Shown here piece by piece: positions 1 to 8,188 of a DNA stretch of 33,063 nucleotides. This stretch comes from an uncultured Halieaceae bacterium (GTDB lineage Bacteria; Pseudomonadota; Gammaproteobacteria; Pseudomonadales; Halieaceae): positions 1 through 33,063 of the forward strand of contig CAJWWJ010000005.1 in the NCBI GenBank assembly GCA_913048575.1, written 5' to 3'. The notes beneath the pieces are model-generated. The model had not been told where the DNA came from, did no database searches, and saw only the letters and a program-made list of their open reading frames with translations. Position numbers and translations under genes: made by a program. Position 1 is the first letter of the stretch; every line of letters begins with the position of its first letter.

Positions 1-722
1 GCCAACGTGCTGCCGACCTGCCCCGCGGTATGTTTCGCCATCTCATCCGGAATCGGACTCGGCGTGCCTGCCGCTTCGGCCATCAACTGCACTTGGCAAC
101 TACGCTCCAGTGTCACATACCACCAAAGGGCTTCATCAACCGACTCCCCTACGGTCAGATGCCCGTGATTTTTTAGCATGATGGCTTTTTTATCACCCAA
201 CGCGCCCGCCAGTCGCTCGCCCTCGGTCATCGAGACCACCACACCCGTGTAGTCATCCAAGAGCGCCAAATCATCATAAAAGGCACACGCATCTTGGGTC
301 AGCGGATCCAATAAACGCCCCAAGGACGACCAGGTTTTTCCGTAAACTGAGTGTGCGTGAGCGGCGGCAGTGACTTCTGGACGCGCCCGATGAATTTGGC
401 TGTGAATCGTGAAGGCCGCGCCATTTAACAGCCCCTCCCCGTCCAACACGTCGCCATCATGACTGACGCGAATGAGGTCCGAGACACGCACCAATTTAAA
501 CGAGCGCCCCATTGGGTTCACCCAAAATGTCTCAGTATCGATCGGGTCTCTCACCGTGATATGGCCGGCGACGCCCTCATCAAAGCCAAACTTGCCGAAT
601 AATCTGAGTGCCGCAGCCAGTCGTTGCTTCCGAAACAAACGCTCGGCGACAGGGTCTAAGTTAGACGACGACATATCAGCCAAATCAGCATTCATCACTA
701 GCTCATTAACCTGTTCACCCAT
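1..722 (-). CDS. Class II aldolase/adducin family protein (partial, 3' end outside window)
   Basis: This reading frame is absent from the ORF track because it runs off the window, but it is open for 240 codons from an ATG at 722. The protein has the class II aldolase/adducin look: an early GFDEGVAGHIT segment, a metal-binding AAAHAHSVYGK segment and a later KNHGHLTVG segment supplying a third histidine. In this family (L-fuculose-phosphate aldolase, ribulose-phosphate epimerase, adducin head) these histidines bind the divalent metal. The substrate cannot be told from sequence; many relatives are uncharacterised. A GGGAG Shine-Dalgarno lies about 9 nt before the ATG, inside the end of the HxlR gene. 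The start is 2 nt after that gene's stop, so the two are almost certainly cotranscribed. The C-terminus is missing only because the window ends. Confidence 0.88.
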   Translation of the reverse strand, partial: MGEQVNELVMNADLADMSSSNLDPVAERLFRKQRLAAALRLFGKFGFDEGVAGHITVRDPIDTETFWVNPMGRSFKLVRVSDLIRVSHDGDVLDGEGLLNGAAFTIHSQIHRARPEVTAAAHAHSVYGKTWSSLGRLLDPLTQDACAFYDDLALLDDYTGVVVSMTEGERLAGALGDKKAIMLKNHGHLTVGESVDEALWWYVTLERSCQVQLMAEAAGTPSPIPDEMAKHTAGQVGSTL

Positions 723-724
723 CG

Positions 725-1276
725 CTATTCGCTCCCGTTATCGCGCCAAAATTGAGCAGCGCCTCTCGCCACTTCACCATCGGAGGGAATGTTCTGCCCT
801 TGCTCAGCTAAGTCCTCCAGATAGGCAGTGAGAATCGTGCCCCGTTGCACCGATACCTCCTCAGGCCTCAGTGCTTCTCCACATTGATCACAGCTGAGCA
901 CCGAACGCGTAATCTTGCCGCATCGACTGTGACGATAATGCTCGGGTGGACCATTCCCATCGTCCAACCAGTCATCACCCCACTGACTCAGTGTCATCAA
1001 GACGGGATAAAGCGCCAATCCCTTGCGGGTCAGACGATACTCGTAGCGAACCGGTCGATCCATGTAGGCGACTCGCGTCAGCACGCCCTCTTCTACCAGT
1101 TTGCGCAATCGCTCCGACAGCCGATGACGCGTGACACCCAGACTGCGCTGAAAGGCATCGAATCGACGGGTACCACGAAAGGCGTCACGGATGATCAGTA
1201 ACGTCCATCGTTCACCAAGAATCGAGAGTGCTCGGGCCACCGAGCACACCTGTTGATCAATTTCTTCCCATTTCAT
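725..1276 (-). CDS. HxlR-family winged-helix transcriptional regulator
   Basis: A 183-residue protein with the HxlR signature from residue 10: CSVARALSILGERWTLLIIRD, then FDAFQRSLGVTRHRLSERLRKL and a wing region with YEYRLTRKG. HxlR proteins are small DNA-binding regulators, some of which sense aldehydes, quinones or redox state through cysteines. This one has an extra C-terminal half of about 80 residues with three cysteines (CGKITRSVLSCDQCG) that resembles a small zinc-ribbon or thiol sensor. That reading is inference. It is the first gene of a pair with the aldolase-family gene 2 nt downstream, so it probably controls its own operon. The ATG follows a pyrimidine-rich stretch (TTTTCCTT) with no Shine-Dalgarno. 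No better start exists, because the conserved domain begins only about 10 residues in. Confidence 0.88.
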   Translation of the reverse strand: MKWEEIDQQVCSVARALSILGERWTLLIIRDAFRGTRRFDAFQRSLGVTRHRLSERLRKLVEEGVLTRVAYMDRPVRYEYRLTRKGLALYPVLMTLSQWGDDWLDDGNGPPEHYRHSRCGKITRSVLSCDQCGEALRPEEVSVQRGTILTAYLEDLAEQGQNIPSDGEVARGAAQFWRDNGSE

Positions 1277-1306
1277 AAGGAAAAGAGTGCGCGTCTGCTA
1301 GGACAA

Positions 1307-1342
1307 ACGCAAGCGCGGGCACACCAGTGCCCGCGAAAGCGT
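1307..1342 (-). terminator. Strong stem-loop after aceA, probable intrinsic terminator
   Basis: CGCGGGCAC and GTGCCCGCG form a perfect 9-bp stem with an ACCA loop at 1314-1335. An outer ACGC/GCGT pair extends it across a 3x3 internal loop. Read on the minus strand it follows the aceA stop by about 20 nt and ends in a short TTTGT tail. The tail is weak, so termination is likely but not certain. The hairpin also lies in the leader of the HxlR gene. Confidence 0.55.
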
Positions 1343-1359
1343 GAGATTGGCGTAACGTA

Positions 1360-2955
1360 TCAGCCAAACTGGTTCATGGTGTTATCGTCGCCGGCGGCTT
1401 TGAGCGCTGCATCGCCGGAGAAGTACTCCTTATGGTCGTCGCCCATATCGGAGCCCGCCATGTTCTGATGCCGAACACAGGCGATACCTTGACGAATTTC
1501 TTTTCGCTGAACCCCAGCAACATAGCCCAGCATTCCCGCTTCACCAAAATACTCTTTGGCGAGATTATCGGTCGATAGCGCCGCCGTATGATAAGTCGGC
1601 AACGTAATCAGATGGTGGAAAATACCGGCTTCACGCGCCGCATCTCGCTGGAAGGATTGGATCTGTTGATCCGCCTCTCGCGCCAGATCGGTCTCATCGT
1701 AACGGGCATCCATCAAGGCAGCGCGCTCGTAAGCGGCCACATCTTGGCCTGCCTCAGACCAGGCGTCAAAAACCTGCTGGCGGAAGCTCAAGGTCCAGTT
1801 AAACGAGGGGCTGTTGTTATAAACCAGCTTGGCACTCGGAACCGCTTCCCGAATACGATTGACCATTGATGCGATCTGACCAACGTGAGGCTTCTCCGTT
1901 TCGATCCAGAGTAAATCAGCGCCATTTTGCAAAGAGGTAATGCAGTCGAGCACCACCCGGTCCTCACCAGACCCTTTGCGGAACTGAAACAAACCCGAGG
2001 CAAGACGTGCAGGCCTGAGCAATTTACCGTTCGCTTTGACAACGACATCACCATTGGCAATATCGTCGGCACTGTCGATGTAATCTCCATCGAGGAACCC
2101 GTTGTAAAGATCCCCTAAATCTCCTGGCTCCTGAGTCACTGCAATCTGCTTGGTTAAGCCGGCTCCGAGAGAATCAGTCCGCGCGACGATGACACCGTCT
2201 TCGACACCAAGCTCTAAAAAGGCGTAGCGAATCGCTCGAATCTTTGCGATGAAATCAGCATGGGGAACCGTCACTTTGCCATCTTGGTGGCCGCACTGCT
2301 TTTCATCAGAGACCTGGTTCTCAATCTGGATTGCACAGGCACCGGCTTCAATCATGCTGCGCGCTAGCAGATAAGTTGCCTCCTCGTTGCCGAACCCCGC
2401 ATCGATATCAGCAATGATCGGCACAACGTGAGTTTGGAAAGCGTCGATTTGACTGACGATAGCCTGAGCTTCGACGTCATTACCCGCCTTACGGGCCTTG
2501 TCTAGACCACGAAACAACCCACCCAGCTCACGGGCGTCCGCCTGCCGAAGGAAAGTGTAAAGCTCCTCGATCAATGCAGGCACGGACGTTTTCTCATGCA
2601 TCGACTGATCGGGCAATGGCCCAAATTCGGAACGCAACGCGGCGATCATCCAACCCGACAAGTAAAGGTAGCGCTTATCGGTATTACCAAAGTGCTTCTT
2701 AATCGAGATGAGTTTTTGCTGGCCAATAAAACCGTGCCAGCAGCCGAGGGACTGCGTGTACTGACCAGGATCCTTGTCATAGTCACCCATGTCTTTGCGC
2801 ATGATCGCAGCCGTATAACGGGCGATATCGAGCCCCGTCTGAAAGCGATTTTGAAGTCGCATACGCGCTGCATGCTCGGGGCTGATATCCGACCATCCGG
2901 CGGTCTGACCACAAGTTGATTCAAGCGCCTTAATGGTGTCTGCGTAATTAGACAT
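1360..2955 (-). CDS. aceA: Isocitrate lyase, long Pseudomonas-type form
   Basis: Isocitrate lyase splits isocitrate into glyoxylate and succinate, the first step of the glyoxylate shunt, allowing growth on acetate, fatty acids and other C2-yielding substrates. The product is 531 residues, about 100 longer than the E. coli enzyme and the size typical of the Pseudomonas-type subfamily. The catalytic loop is KQCGH with the cysteine at residue 221, where E. coli has KKCGH. Other family blocks are visible: IADIDAGFGN, GACAIQIENQ and VYNNSPSFNW. The ORF track starts 35 codons upstream, but the ATG at 2955 is preferred because GGAGAG lies just before it and the family N-terminus begins there. Malate synthase is not in the window. 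Transcription is divergent from purE, with its own candidate promoter at 3008-3035. Confidence 0.96.
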   Translation of the reverse strand: MSNYADTIKALESTCGQTAGWSDISPEHAARMRLQNRFQTGLDIARYTAAIMRKDMGDYDKDPGQYTQSLGCWHGFIGQQKLISIKKHFGNTDKRYLYLSGWMIAALRSEFGPLPDQSMHEKTSVPALIEELYTFLRQADARELGGLFRGLDKARKAGNDVEAQAIVSQIDAFQTHVVPIIADIDAGFGNEEATYLLARSMIEAGACAIQIENQVSDEKQCGHQDGKVTVPHADFIAKIRAIRYAFLELGVEDGVIVARTDSLGAGLTKQIAVTQEPGDLGDLYNGFLDGDYIDSADDIANGDVVVKANGKLLRPARLASGLFQFRKGSGEDRVVLDCITSLQNGADLLWIETEKPHVGQIASMVNRIREAVPSAKLVYNNSPSFNWTLSFRQQVFDAWSEAGQDVAAYERAALMDARYDETDLAREADQQIQSFQRDAAREAGIFHHLITLPTYHTAALSTDNLAKEYFGEAGMLGYVAGVQRKEIRQGIACVRHQNMAGSDMGDDHKEYFSGDAALKAAGDDNTMNQFG

Positions 2956-3007
2956 GAAGTCTCTCCGGCTAAGATCACCGCTACCGCAACGGTGAATAAG
3001 GGTGGGG

Positions 3008-3035
3008 AGTTTAGGCACCAGAGTGCCATTTTCAA
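3008..3035 (-). promoter_or_regulatory. Candidate sigma-70 promoter of aceA with an inverted repeat in the spacer
   Basis: On the minus strand TTGAAA (-35, 5 of 6 consensus bases) is separated by 16 nt from TAAACT (-10, 4 of 6). Transcription would start about 45 nt before the aceA ATG. The spacer contains a perfect inverted repeat, GGCAC-TCTG-GTGCC (3014-3027), well placed for a regulator to block or remodel the promoter. The regulator is not identified. Confidence 0.5.
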
Positions 3036-3102
3036 AACAAATAGAAACCATATCTGCCATTCACTGAAAAAATGATCCGCCATGGCCCAGTCCACGCCGC
3101 GC

Positions 3103-3131
3103 TTTAAGTTATTGCGATTTCCCCCTAGACT
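3103..3131 (+). promoter_or_regulatory. Weak candidate promoter of purEK
   Basis: TTTAAG and TAGACT are separated by 17 nt about 50 nt before the purE ATG. Both boxes match the sigma-70 consensus only partly (3 of 6 and 4 of 6). I offer this as the best candidate in the gap, not as a firm call. Confidence 0.3.
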
Positions 3132-3140
3132 CCGCCCTTG

Positions 3141-3158
3141 CTTGCGTTTCGACGCAGG
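3141..3158 (+). other. Small UUCG-loop hairpin in the purE leader
   Basis: CTTGCGT and ACGCAGG can pair (one T-G wobble) around a TTCG loop, a very stable tetraloop in RNA. It lies about 25 nt before the purE start. It does not match the PurR operator consensus well, so it is more likely an mRNA structure than a repressor site. Confidence 0.4.
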
Positions 3159-3182
3159 ACGGACTTGTCAGGAGAGCAAGGC

Positions 3183-3665
3183 ATGAGTGAGCCATTGGTT
3201 AGCATTATCATGGGTTCACAGTCTGACTGGAGCACCATGCAGGCTGCGACCACCGTGTTATCAGAGCTGGATATTCCCTTTGAATCCAGCGTCGTATCAG
3301 CACATCGAACACCCGCTCGGCTGGTGGAGTTTGCTGAGAGCGCCGCTGCACGGGGCATTAAGGTGATCATTGCCGGCGCAGGCGGTGCAGCCCACCTTGC
3401 AGGCATGGCCGCCGCTATGACCCACCTTCCGGTCATTGCCGTACCGGTTTCAAGTAAACATCTTCAGGGGATGGACAGCTTGCTGTCGATGGTTCAAATG
3501 CCGCGCGGTGTCGCGGTAGCCTGCCAGGCCATTGGTGAACCCGGTGCATACAACGCGGGTTTGCTGGCAGCTCAGATTTTAGCGACCTCAGATGCAGCTC
3601 TGTCTCACTCTATTCAGCATTGGCGATCGCAACAAACCGCCGGTGTCCCGCACTCGGTCGACTGA
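3183..3665 (+). CDS. purE: N5-carboxyaminoimidazole ribonucleotide mutase
   Basis: PurE moves the carboxyl group of N5-CAIR to C4 to give CAIR, a step of de novo purine synthesis specific to bacteria, fungi and plants. The 160-residue product has the class I hallmarks: IIMGSQSDW near the N-terminus, SAHRTP with the catalytic histidine at residue 41, [13 protein letters not shown], and [20 protein letters not shown]. The ORF track begins 15 codons earlier. The ATG at 3183 is chosen because the family N-terminus starts there and AGGAGAG precedes it. The stop overlaps the purK start by one base, so PurE and PurK, which act in sequence on the unstable N5-CAIR, are translationally coupled. Confidence 0.96.
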   Translation: MSEPLVSIIMGSQSDWSTMQAATTVLSELDIPFESSVVSAHRTPARLVEFAESAAARGIKVIIAGAGGAAHLAGMAAAMTHLPVIAVPVSSKHLQGMDSLLSMVQMPRGVAVACQAIGEPGAYNAGLLAAQILATSDAALSHSIQHWRSQQTAGVPHSVD

Positions 3666-4780
3666 TGCGTATTGCGATTGTCGGCTGTGGCCAACTGGCG
3701 AGAATGCTGGCGCTTGCGGGTTGGGAAATGGGCCATCACTTCACCTTTTTAGCAGATCCCGGCGAGGGTACACGTTGCGTTGAAGGTCTCGGGCCGGTCC
3801 TCTCCAGCGACCAATACCAGTCTGGCGAAGCGCTCTTTGAAGCATTGGGCCGCCCAGATGTGGTCACAGTGGAGAAGGAGCATGTCGATGTGGCGTTGCT
3901 GGAATCGCTCTCGAACTACTGCCGAGTGGCACCGAGCGCCGACGCCATTCGAATATGCCAGCACCGCGGTCGTGAAAAGACGTTATTGCAATCACTGGAT
4001 ATCGCAACTGCCCCCTTTCACGTGGTGACCGATGCAGCCTCGCTGAGCGAGGCTGTGAACACCTTGGGTTATCCCGCTTTCGTCAAATCATGTGAGCAAG
4101 GTTATGACGGGCAAAATCAGTGGCTGCTGCAGAATACTGATGAACTGGCCGCGCTGGCACTGAAGATGCCAACCCTACCCCCACTGGTTGTAGAGGGCGC
4201 CATCCGTTTTGATCGTGAGCTCTCGTTAATCGTGGCGCGATCTGTGAGTGGCGATACCGCCATGTATCCCTTGACGGAAAATAGACACCGAGAGGGTATC
4301 TTGCTGACCTCAGAGGTGCCTGCAGCCAATATTTCACAGCAGACTCAACAGCAGGCAACCGATATTGCCAACCGACTACTGGATCATTGGTCTTATGTTG
4401 GGGTGCTCTCCATCGAGCTCTTTGACGAAGCTGGCGTACTGCGAGTCAATGAACTGGCACCGAGAGTTCATAACAGTGGGCATTGGTCGCAGGACGCCGG
4501 GGTGACCTCGCAATTTAGCAATCACTTACGCGCGATCACCGATACGCACCCGGGCGGCACGATCCCAGCTGGCTATGCCGGCATGGTCAATTTATTGGGC
4601 AGAGGGGCCGACGCGGCACTGCTACAAGCGAGCGATACCGCCCTGCACTGGTATGACAAATCGATTCGAGGCCGCCGAAAAGTCGGGCATATCAACCTGC
4701 AGTCTCCGGAGCGTGAGCAGCTACAACAGAGGCTTAGCGCGTTGGAAGCCGCTTTGTATCCGGAAGGCGCGCCCCTCTAG
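3665..4780 (+). CDS. purK: N5-carboxyaminoimidazole ribonucleotide synthase
   Basis: PurK uses ATP and bicarbonate to carboxylate AIR to N5-CAIR, which PurE then rearranges. The 371-residue protein is an ATP-grasp enzyme. It opens with [15 protein letters not shown] (preATP-grasp fold), continues with the ATP-binding GYPAFVKSCEQGYDGQNQW segment around residue 140, and has the metal- and phosphate-binding ELAPRVHNSGHWSQ motif near residue 265. The start used here shares its A with the purE TGA stop. The ORF track start is 15 codons upstream inside purE and would add residues foreign to the family. Length is normal. It is the last gene of a two-gene operon facing der. Confidence 0.96.
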   Translation: MRIAIVGCGQLARMLALAGWEMGHHFTFLADPGEGTRCVEGLGPVLSSDQYQSGEALFEALGRPDVVTVEKEHVDVALLESLSNYCRVAPSADAIRICQHRGREKTLLQSLDIATAPFHVVTDAASLSEAVNTLGYPAFVKSCEQGYDGQNQWLLQNTDELAALALKMPTLPPLVVEGAIRFDRELSLIVARSVSGDTAMYPLTENRHREGILLTSEVPAANISQQTQQQATDIANRLLDHWSYVGVLSIELFDEAGVLRVNELAPRVHNSGHWSQDAGVTSQFSNHLRAITDTHPGGTIPAGYAGMVNLLGRGADAALLQASDTALHWYDKSIRGRRKVGHINLQSPEREQLQQRLSALEAALYPEGAPL

Positions 4781-4824
4781 TCCACGCCCCACCTAGCCAC
4801 TGAGTGAGCCGCCGCCATCGAAAC

Positions 4825-4838
4825 GTTGGGAGACCAAC
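4825..4838. other. Short hairpin between convergent purK and der
   Basis: GTTGG-GAGA-CCAAC is a perfect 5-bp stem with a GNRA-type tetraloop in the 98-bp gap between the convergent purK and der genes. It has no adjacent T-tract on either strand, so a terminator role is only possible. CCTAGCC (4792-4798) and GGCTAGG (4865-4871) flank it and could pair over a long loop. Confidence 0.3.
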
Positions 4839-4878
4839 CCACAAGCCATCTGAGCATGAAGCGGGGCTAGGCTTACGA

Positions 4879-6306
4879 TTACCGGTCTCGCTTTTTCTGT
4901 CGGGCCTTTTTTTCAGATTTTTTGATATGGCTCATCATCCGCTGGCGCCGCTGCACTTGCCGTTGAGTCAATTTATTGCGCTTACCAGAATAGGGATTAC
5001 TGCCCGATCTCAACTCGATACGAATCGGCGTGCCGTGGAGTGCCAACTCACGGCGAAAGATCTTCTCAAGGTAACGCCGATAGCTTGACGGCAGTGCATC
5101 TGTTTGCGTGCCATGAATGACCACGACGGGTGGGTTTTGCCCACCGGCATGAGCATAACGGAGCTTAACCCGCCGACCATTCACCATCGGCGGCGGATGG
5201 GTTGCCACCGCATCCTCTAAAATCCGGGTCAATCGCGGCGTACCCAGTGCACGCGTCGCGGCGTCGTGGGCATCGTGTATCGAGCCATACAGCTTGCCCA
5301 CCCCAGAACCATGCAATGCTGAGATAAAGTGGATATCCGCATAGTCAATGAACTGGAGTCGGCGCTTCAGTTCAGAGCGAATCCAATCGCGCTCATCAGA
5401 CTCAACGCCATCCCACTTGTTCAAGGCAATCACCAATGCTCGCCCTGCATCTATACACTGTCCTAGCAGATGCAAGTCTTGCTCAACAATCCCCTCATGG
5501 GCATCCAGCGTCAGGATCACCACCTGCGCATCGGCGATGGCTTTGAGGGTTTTGACAATCGAGAATTTCTCTACTGTTTCGCGCACATTTTTGCGCTTTC
5601 GAACGCCAGCAGTGTCGATCAACGTATAGCGCCTGCCGCGGCGCTCGTAATCGATATAAACGCTATCACGAGTCGTCCCAGGCTGATCAAAGACCACCAC
5701 ACGCTCTTCACCTAACATGCGATTCACTAAGGTTGACTTACCCACGTTAGGCCGGCCCACAATCGCGACACGAATGGATTGTCCGTCGGCATGAACTGCC
5801 TCAGCCGCCTCTTGCTCAACCCAGGGTATCAACACCTGCGTGATCAGCTGCCTCACACCGCGGTTATGGGATGCCGCAATCGTATGGATCGGCTCAACGC
5901 CTAGCCGATAAAAATCGCTGGCGGCGATGTCTTCCCCCACTCCGTCAATTTTGTTGATAACAAGATGAAAGGGTTTATTGTGCGAACGCAAGTACTGCAC
6001 CAGCGCTTCATCGCCGGGATGCACTCCAGCACGACCATCCACTAACAGCAACACGACATCTGCCTCATCGATAGCCACCATCGACTGACTGGCCATCGCC
6101 GCATCAATTCCCAGCTCCTCGCCACTGATGCCGCCGGTATCAATCACAATAAAGCCAATATCATCGATTTTGCCTTGCCCATATTGCCGGTCTCGAGTGA
6201 GACCTGACAAATTAGCGACCAAGGCATCCCGGCTGCGCGTCAGCTGGTTGAATAAGGTAGATTTGCCAACATTAGGGCGCCCTACCAGGGCGAGCACCGG
6301 TAGCAT
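4879..6306 (-). CDS. der: Ribosome biogenesis GTPase Der (EngA)
   Basis: Der is an essential GTPase with two tandem G domains that helps mature the 50S ribosomal subunit. The 475-residue product has the first P-loop [14 protein letters not shown] at residue 8 with DTGG and NKID motifs, and the second [14 protein letters not shown] near residue 184 with DTAG and NKWD. The C-terminal KH-like domain ([20 protein letters not shown]) follows. The tail is strongly basic, ending in [14 protein letters not shown], as is usual for rRNA-binding Der proteins. The start lies 1 nt after the bamB stop, the conserved bamB-der arrangement, and translation is probably coupled because no clear Shine-Dalgarno is seen. 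Confidence 0.97.
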   Translation of the reverse strand: MLPVLALVGRPNVGKSTLFNQLTRSRDALVANLSGLTRDRQYGQGKIDDIGFIVIDTGGISGEELGIDAAMASQSMVAIDEADVVLLLVDGRAGVHPGDEALVQYLRSHNKPFHLVINKIDGVGEDIAASDFYRLGVEPIHTIAASHNRGVRQLITQVLIPWVEQEAAEAVHADGQSIRVAIVGRPNVGKSTLVNRMLGEERVVVFDQPGTTRDSVYIDYERRGRRYTLIDTAGVRKRKNVRETVEKFSIVKTLKAIADAQVVILTLDAHEGIVEQDLHLLGQCIDAGRALVIALNKWDGVESDERDWIRSELKRRLQFIDYADIHFISALHGSGVGKLYGSIHDAHDAATRALGTPRLTRILEDAVATHPPPMVNGRRVKLRYAHAGGQNPPVVVIHGTQTDALPSSYRRYLEKIFRRELALHGTPIRIELRSGSNPYSGKRNKLTQRQVQRRQRMMSHIKKSEKKARQKKRDR

Positions 6307-6307
6307 C

Positions 6308-7480
6308 TTAGTCTCGCGATTCGACGTCGTAGGCTTTTAGAGCACCGTCATTGGTATAAACAAAGAGGCGGTTACCCTTGGCAATCATGTCTGCCCGCGC
6401 GCCACCAGAATCCACCTTGATGCGGCCTACAATTTCGCCGTCTACCTGAGACAGAAAATGCAGGTATCCCTCAAAATCCACTACCGCCACGTAACTGTTA
6501 ATGGGAACTGGCCGGGATAACTCACGAAAGCCAAGATCAATATTTTGCCAGCGAACGCCTTGTCCGTTTCTGAGATACGCACTCACGGTACCGTCATCGT
6601 CCGCGACATAAACATTGCCAAATCCCACCCCAACGCCAGACACCGATGACACACTGCGCTGCCAGAGTTTACGGCCCGATCGCGTGTCGATCGCGGCGAG
6701 TCTTCCTTGGTAACTGGCAACATAAAGATCGCTGCCCTGTAAGGCCATGGAGCCATCGATATCCACAATGCGTTCGATTTCAGAGGTCCCCTGAGGAATG
6801 GCAATCCGCGCCTCCCAAGCAACATTACCCGAACGCAAGTTAATGGCGACCAATTTACCATCAGCAAAGCCAGCTACCGCATTGTCGCCAATGATCATGG
6901 GAGTCCCGGTACCCCGTAACGTCAGTACCGGTACGTCACTCATATAGGTCCAGCGGATGGCTCCCGTGTCGTAATCGAAACCCATGAGCTTGCCATCATA
7001 GGTCTGTGCGACCACGAATTTTCCATTCCCTTGCGGCGCAGACAGCACTTCGCCTGAGACAGAAGCGCGCCAGATCTCCGCACCACTATCCGCTGAAAGG
7101 CGCATCACTGATCCCTCCGATGCCCCCACAAATAAACTGTCTGCGTGGTGCCCAACACCACCCGATAACGCTAGCTCAACGTCACGCTTCCACCGGACGC
7201 GTCCGGTAGCCGCATCGACACTCGCCACCTCGCCCTCGGCCGACGCACTAAAAATATTGCCATTGACCAACAGCGGATTGATTTTATAGAGCCCATCGCC
7301 TTGACCATCACCAATGCCACGGGACCAGGCATTTTTTACCTTAACCTGCTCATCAATTTTTTGAAGCTCAACTGGCTCGCGCGGATCATAATCGTCGTCG
7401 CTAAACCAACCCTTTACGGTGCTGCATCCGGTCATAATGGACAAACTCAAAATGAGTAATAAGCGGCCGGCAGATTTCAT
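6308..7480 (-). CDS. bamB: Outer-membrane assembly lipoprotein BamB
   Basis: BamB is the beta-propeller lipoprotein of the BAM complex, which inserts beta-barrel proteins into the outer membrane. The 390-residue protein begins with a lipoprotein signal peptide; the lipobox IMTGC puts the acylated cysteine at residue 19. Repeated PQQ-type blades are visible (for example [44 protein letters not shown]), as expected of an eight-bladed propeller. The asparagine/aspartate-rich [10 protein letters not shown] linker follows the lipid anchor. The ATG overlaps the yfgM stop by one base (TAATG) and der starts 1 nt after its own stop, so the three are a tight translational unit. Confidence 0.95.
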   Translation of the reverse strand: MKSAGRLLLILSLSIMTGCSTVKGWFSDDDYDPREPVELQKIDEQVKVKNAWSRGIGDGQGDGLYKINPLLVNGNIFSASAEGEVASVDAATGRVRWKRDVELALSGGVGHHADSLFVGASEGSVMRLSADSGAEIWRASVSGEVLSAPQGNGKFVVAQTYDGKLMGFDYDTGAIRWTYMSDVPVLTLRGTGTPMIIGDNAVAGFADGKLVAINLRSGNVAWEARIAIPQGTSEIERIVDIDGSMALQGSDLYVASYQGRLAAIDTRSGRKLWQRSVSSVSGVGVGFGNVYVADDDGTVSAYLRNGQGVRWQNIDLGFRELSRPVPINSYVAVVDFEGYLHFLSQVDGEIVGRIKVDSGGARADMIAKGNRLFVYTNDGALKAYDVESRD

Positions 7481-8157
7481 TAGCTCGCCTCTCCAGTCGG
7501 GTTACCGTCAGCTGCAACCGGCACGCGAGTCTCTAACGTGCGGACTTTGTTGTCGAGCACGGCACTCATCTGCCCCAGCTCAACCGATGCATCGCGCCCG
7601 GCACGATACGCCATCAGCGCTTCCTCGGTCTGACCACCGGCTAGGTGAATGTCGCCAACCGCTTGAAAATAAGCAATGGGATAGGCCGAGCTGCCCTGAG
7701 CCAAAATGGCCAGCGCCTCAGCCTCTTTATCCTGTGCTGCTAGGACTCGTGCGAGGCGCAGTTGAATCAATTGACCAAAGTCGTCTCTCGTATTGCCGGC
7801 ACTCAATGCCCATCTCAGAGCGGTTTCTGCGGTGGCTAAATCATCGGCTTCTACTGCCACTCGTGCCTGTAACATAGCGCCAAAACGCGCATAGGCCGTG
7901 CCGGCGTGTTCCTCCTTCAAAATCTCGGCAACAGCCTCAAGCTGTTCAGGGTCTCCGCCTTCAAGCTGTGTCGACAACATAGAGGCGTATAAATCTGAGG
8001 CCGCCTCCACCTGTGAGCTCGAGTAGTCTTGATATTGCTGCCAGCCGAGGGTTCCCAGCCCGGCCACCGCTACTGCACCGACGAGGCCCTTGCCATTTTC
8101 GTCCCACCAGCGCTTGAGGGCCTCTAAATCGGCCTCGTCCTGCATATGGTCTGCCAC
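7480..8157 (-). CDS. yfgM: YfgM-family membrane-anchored TPR protein
   Basis: YfgM proteins are inner-membrane proteins with a periplasmic tetratricopeptide domain; the E. coli member associates with the SecYEG translocon and periplasmic chaperones. The 225-residue product starts with the family signature EADLEALKRWWDENGK, followed by one membrane segment (about residues 25-40, GLVGAVAVAGLGTLG) and helical TPR-like repeats to the end. The start is a GTG. AAGGAG lies 7 nt before it, whereas the first in-frame ATG four codons later would be too far from that site. It sits in the conserved hisS-yfgM-bamB order, 31 nt after hisS, and overlaps bamB by one base. Confidence 0.9.
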   Translation of the reverse strand: MADHMQDEADLEALKRWWDENGKGLVGAVAVAGLGTLGWQQYQDYSSSQVEAASDLYASMLSTQLEGGDPEQLEAVAEILKEEHAGTAYARFGAMLQARVAVEADDLATAETALRWALSAGNTRDDFGQLIQLRLARVLAAQDKEAEALAILAQGSSAYPIAYFQAVGDIHLAGGQTEEALMAYRAGRDASVELGQMSAVLDNKVRTLETRVPVAADGNPTGEAS

Positions 8158-8164
8158 CGTATGA

Positions 8165-8170
8165 CTCCTT
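8165..8170 (-). promoter_or_regulatory. Ribosome binding site deciding the yfgM GTG start
   Basis: AAGGAG on the minus strand is 7 nt from GTG (8157) and 19 nt from the alternative ATG (8145). This spacing argues for initiation at GTG. Confidence 0.7.
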
Positions 8171-8188
8171 TTTTGAGCGCGCTACCAA

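Noticed and set aside
1788-2090. 100-residue ORF within aceA
   Set aside because: Same-strand out-of-frame shadow of isocitrate lyase.
2646-3095. 149-residue ORF over the aceA 5' region and aceA-purE gap
   Set aside because: Overlaps the aceA N-terminus in another frame and covers its promoter; no recognisable protein family.
3141-3158. Possible PurR operator before purE
   Set aside because: The inverted repeat TGCGT-TTCG-ACGCA does not align with the 16-bp PurR consensus (ACGCAAACGTTTGCGT type); treated as an RNA hairpin.
4804-5088. 94-residue plus-strand ORF over the purK-der gap
   Set aside because: Mostly antisense to the der C-terminus, with no family features and no ribosome site.
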